This document shows, piece after piece, positions 5,642-6,513 of a stretch of DNA of 6,513 nt (the stretch's first letter is position 1; the number at the start of each line of letters is the position of its first letter). The notes under the pieces were generated by a model. The model did no database searches. It saw only the letters and a program-made list of their open reading frames with translations, and had not been told where the DNA came from. Position numbers and translations under genes: made by a program. The stretch is from Candidatus Zixiibacteriota bacterium (GTDB lineage: Bacteria > Zixibacteria > MSB-5A5 > GN15 > FEB-12): positions 1-6,513 of the forward strand of contig JADFLZ010000125.1 of the NCBI GenBank assembly GCA_022564135.1, given 5' to 3'.

Positions 5642-6513
5642 ATGAAATATGGATTAAAAATATATAGAAATGTTTCTTTTGCAGCAGCTTTGCTGGCCGT
5701 TGGAATTCTCTGTGGCTGCGAAAGCAAAATTGTAAACCAGCAACTTGATTATAGTTCGCTGACTGTTCGTATCAATACGGCCGGAGCCTCACCGAAACTA
5801 CTGGCACAGGTAGACCAGTTTCAGGTCACGGTTGTAGAACTAATTTCAAATAGTGTCGTTGCCGAACAGCTGCTGACCTTAAACGGTCAATTTGTTGAAG
5901 GCCAGATCGACAGCCTGCCTTCGGGCGTTGATTTGGAATTCACGGCCCGGGCCATGAGACTCTCAGACGGCATTGTCATCTATGAAGGTGTGACTGTTGT
6001 GATGCTCGCAGCAGGCGATGTTACAGTGGTGCCTATTTCGATGTCGCCGGTGGTGCCGGTTATGAAAAGCACTCCCAGATATGACGCCTTCGCGCTTAGC
6101 GATGCCTCTTCTCACTTACTTAGTATTAAAATCTTTAACATCGACCTGCTCTATGGTGCTTCTTTTCTCGTTCGCTATGATTCGAGATACATAATAATTG
6201 ACAGCACTAAACTCTCACCGCTGATTCCATTTGTTGACAGCATTATTTTCTTCAGCGTAAACTCGTTTGACGTCATTGGTGCGCATTATGCGGTAGCTAT
6301 TACTAATACCGTTTCTGGTGCCAGTATTTCTGATATTGATGGTGATGTCGTCTTGTTGGATGTTTTTTATTCTATAGGTGACGTTACCGGGCCTCTTGCC
6401 AGCATAATCCCGACTCTGATAACTATTGAACCAACCGGGTTGACTGATATCAATCGCAACCCAATCGACCCGGCAATTTTATTTGTCGATGAGACTCTGG
6501 TAGAAATTACGCC
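5642..6513 (+). CDS. Lipoprotein with a cohesin-like domain (3' truncated)
   Basis: The frame is open from ATG 5642 to the right edge, giving 290 residues plus two bases. A basic start and a hydrophobic stretch (11-23) lead to the lipobox L23-C24-G25-C26, so it is a predicted lipoprotein; Cys at the -2 position is unusual. Residues 38-138 look like an all-beta domain with SLTVRINTAG at the start, QIDSLPSGVDLEFTARA in the middle and a VTVVPISM closing strand. This resembles carbohydrate-binding or transthyretin-like sandwich modules, but no named family is certain. From about 148 the chain resembles a cohesin-type sandwich: LLSIKIFNIDLLYGASFLVR followed by YDSRYIIID, a strand IIFFSVNSFD, SDIDGDVVLLDVFYSIG, then ITIEPTGLTDINRNPID. 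The last motif is like the NVKLSDSNGNEI ending of cohesins. It follows the barrel gene by 15 bases in the same frame, so it is probably co-transcribed. A surface or periplasmic binding role is inferred. Confidence 0.75.
   Translation, partial: MKYGLKIYRNVSFAAALLAVGILCGCESKIVNQQLDYSSLTVRINTAGASPKLLAQVDQFQVTVVELISNSVVAEQLLTLNGQFVEGQIDSLPSGVDLEFTARAMRLSDGIVIYEGVTVVMLAAGDVTVVPISMSPVVPVMKSTPRYDAFALSDASSHLLSIKIFNIDLLYGASFLVRYDSRYIIIDSTKLSPLIPFVDSIIFFSVNSFDVIGAHYAVAITNTVSGASISDIDGDVVLLDVFYSIGDVTGPLASIIPTLITIEPTGLTDINRNPIDPAILFVDETLVEIT

Overview
The window carries one strand-consistent block of genes, all on the + strand. It begins inside the 3' end of a gene with a [2Fe-2S] ferredoxin-like domain. 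Four complete genes follow: a transmembrane Ser/Thr protein kinase, two tandem secreted CsgG-like/TPR proteins, and an outer-membrane beta-barrel-like protein. A lipoprotein gene with a cohesin-like region then runs off the right edge. No tRNA, rRNA, mobile element, CRISPR array or convincing terminator was seen. No gene-free stretch exceeds 100 bases; the two largest gaps are 49 and 78 bases.

Signal peptides, two lipoboxes and an outer-membrane barrel point to a Gram-negative (diderm) bacterium. Base composition looks intermediate. The Hanks-type kinase with FN3/PEGA-like exterior domains, CsgG-like proteins and a cohesin-like lipoprotein recall genomes of the FCB group and candidate phyla such as Zixibacteria. 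This placement is a loose inference from style, not a demonstrated taxonomy.

Layout: 1-275 ferredoxin-like C-terminus; 276-324 gap holding an imperfect inverted repeat; 325-1962 kinase; 1963-2040 AT-rich gap with a possible promoter and a good Shine-Dalgarno site; 2041-3141 secreted CsgG-like protein A; 3145-4494 CsgG-like lipoprotein B; 4487-5626 beta-barrel protein, overlapping the previous gene by 8 bases; 5642-6513 and beyond, cohesin-like lipoprotein. From 2041 onward the genes are separated by 3, -8 and 15 bases, so they very likely form one transcript. The kinase may belong to it or have its own unit.

Working model (inference): the kinase phosphorylates cytoplasmic targets while its FN3-like and PEGA-like domains sit outside the inner membrane. 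The downstream genes would supply a soluble periplasmic CsgG-like/TPR protein, its lipid-anchored paralogue, an outer-membrane barrel and a lipoprotein. Together they look like an envelope assembly, surface-export or envelope-sensing module. The substrate and the true function cannot be read from the sequence.
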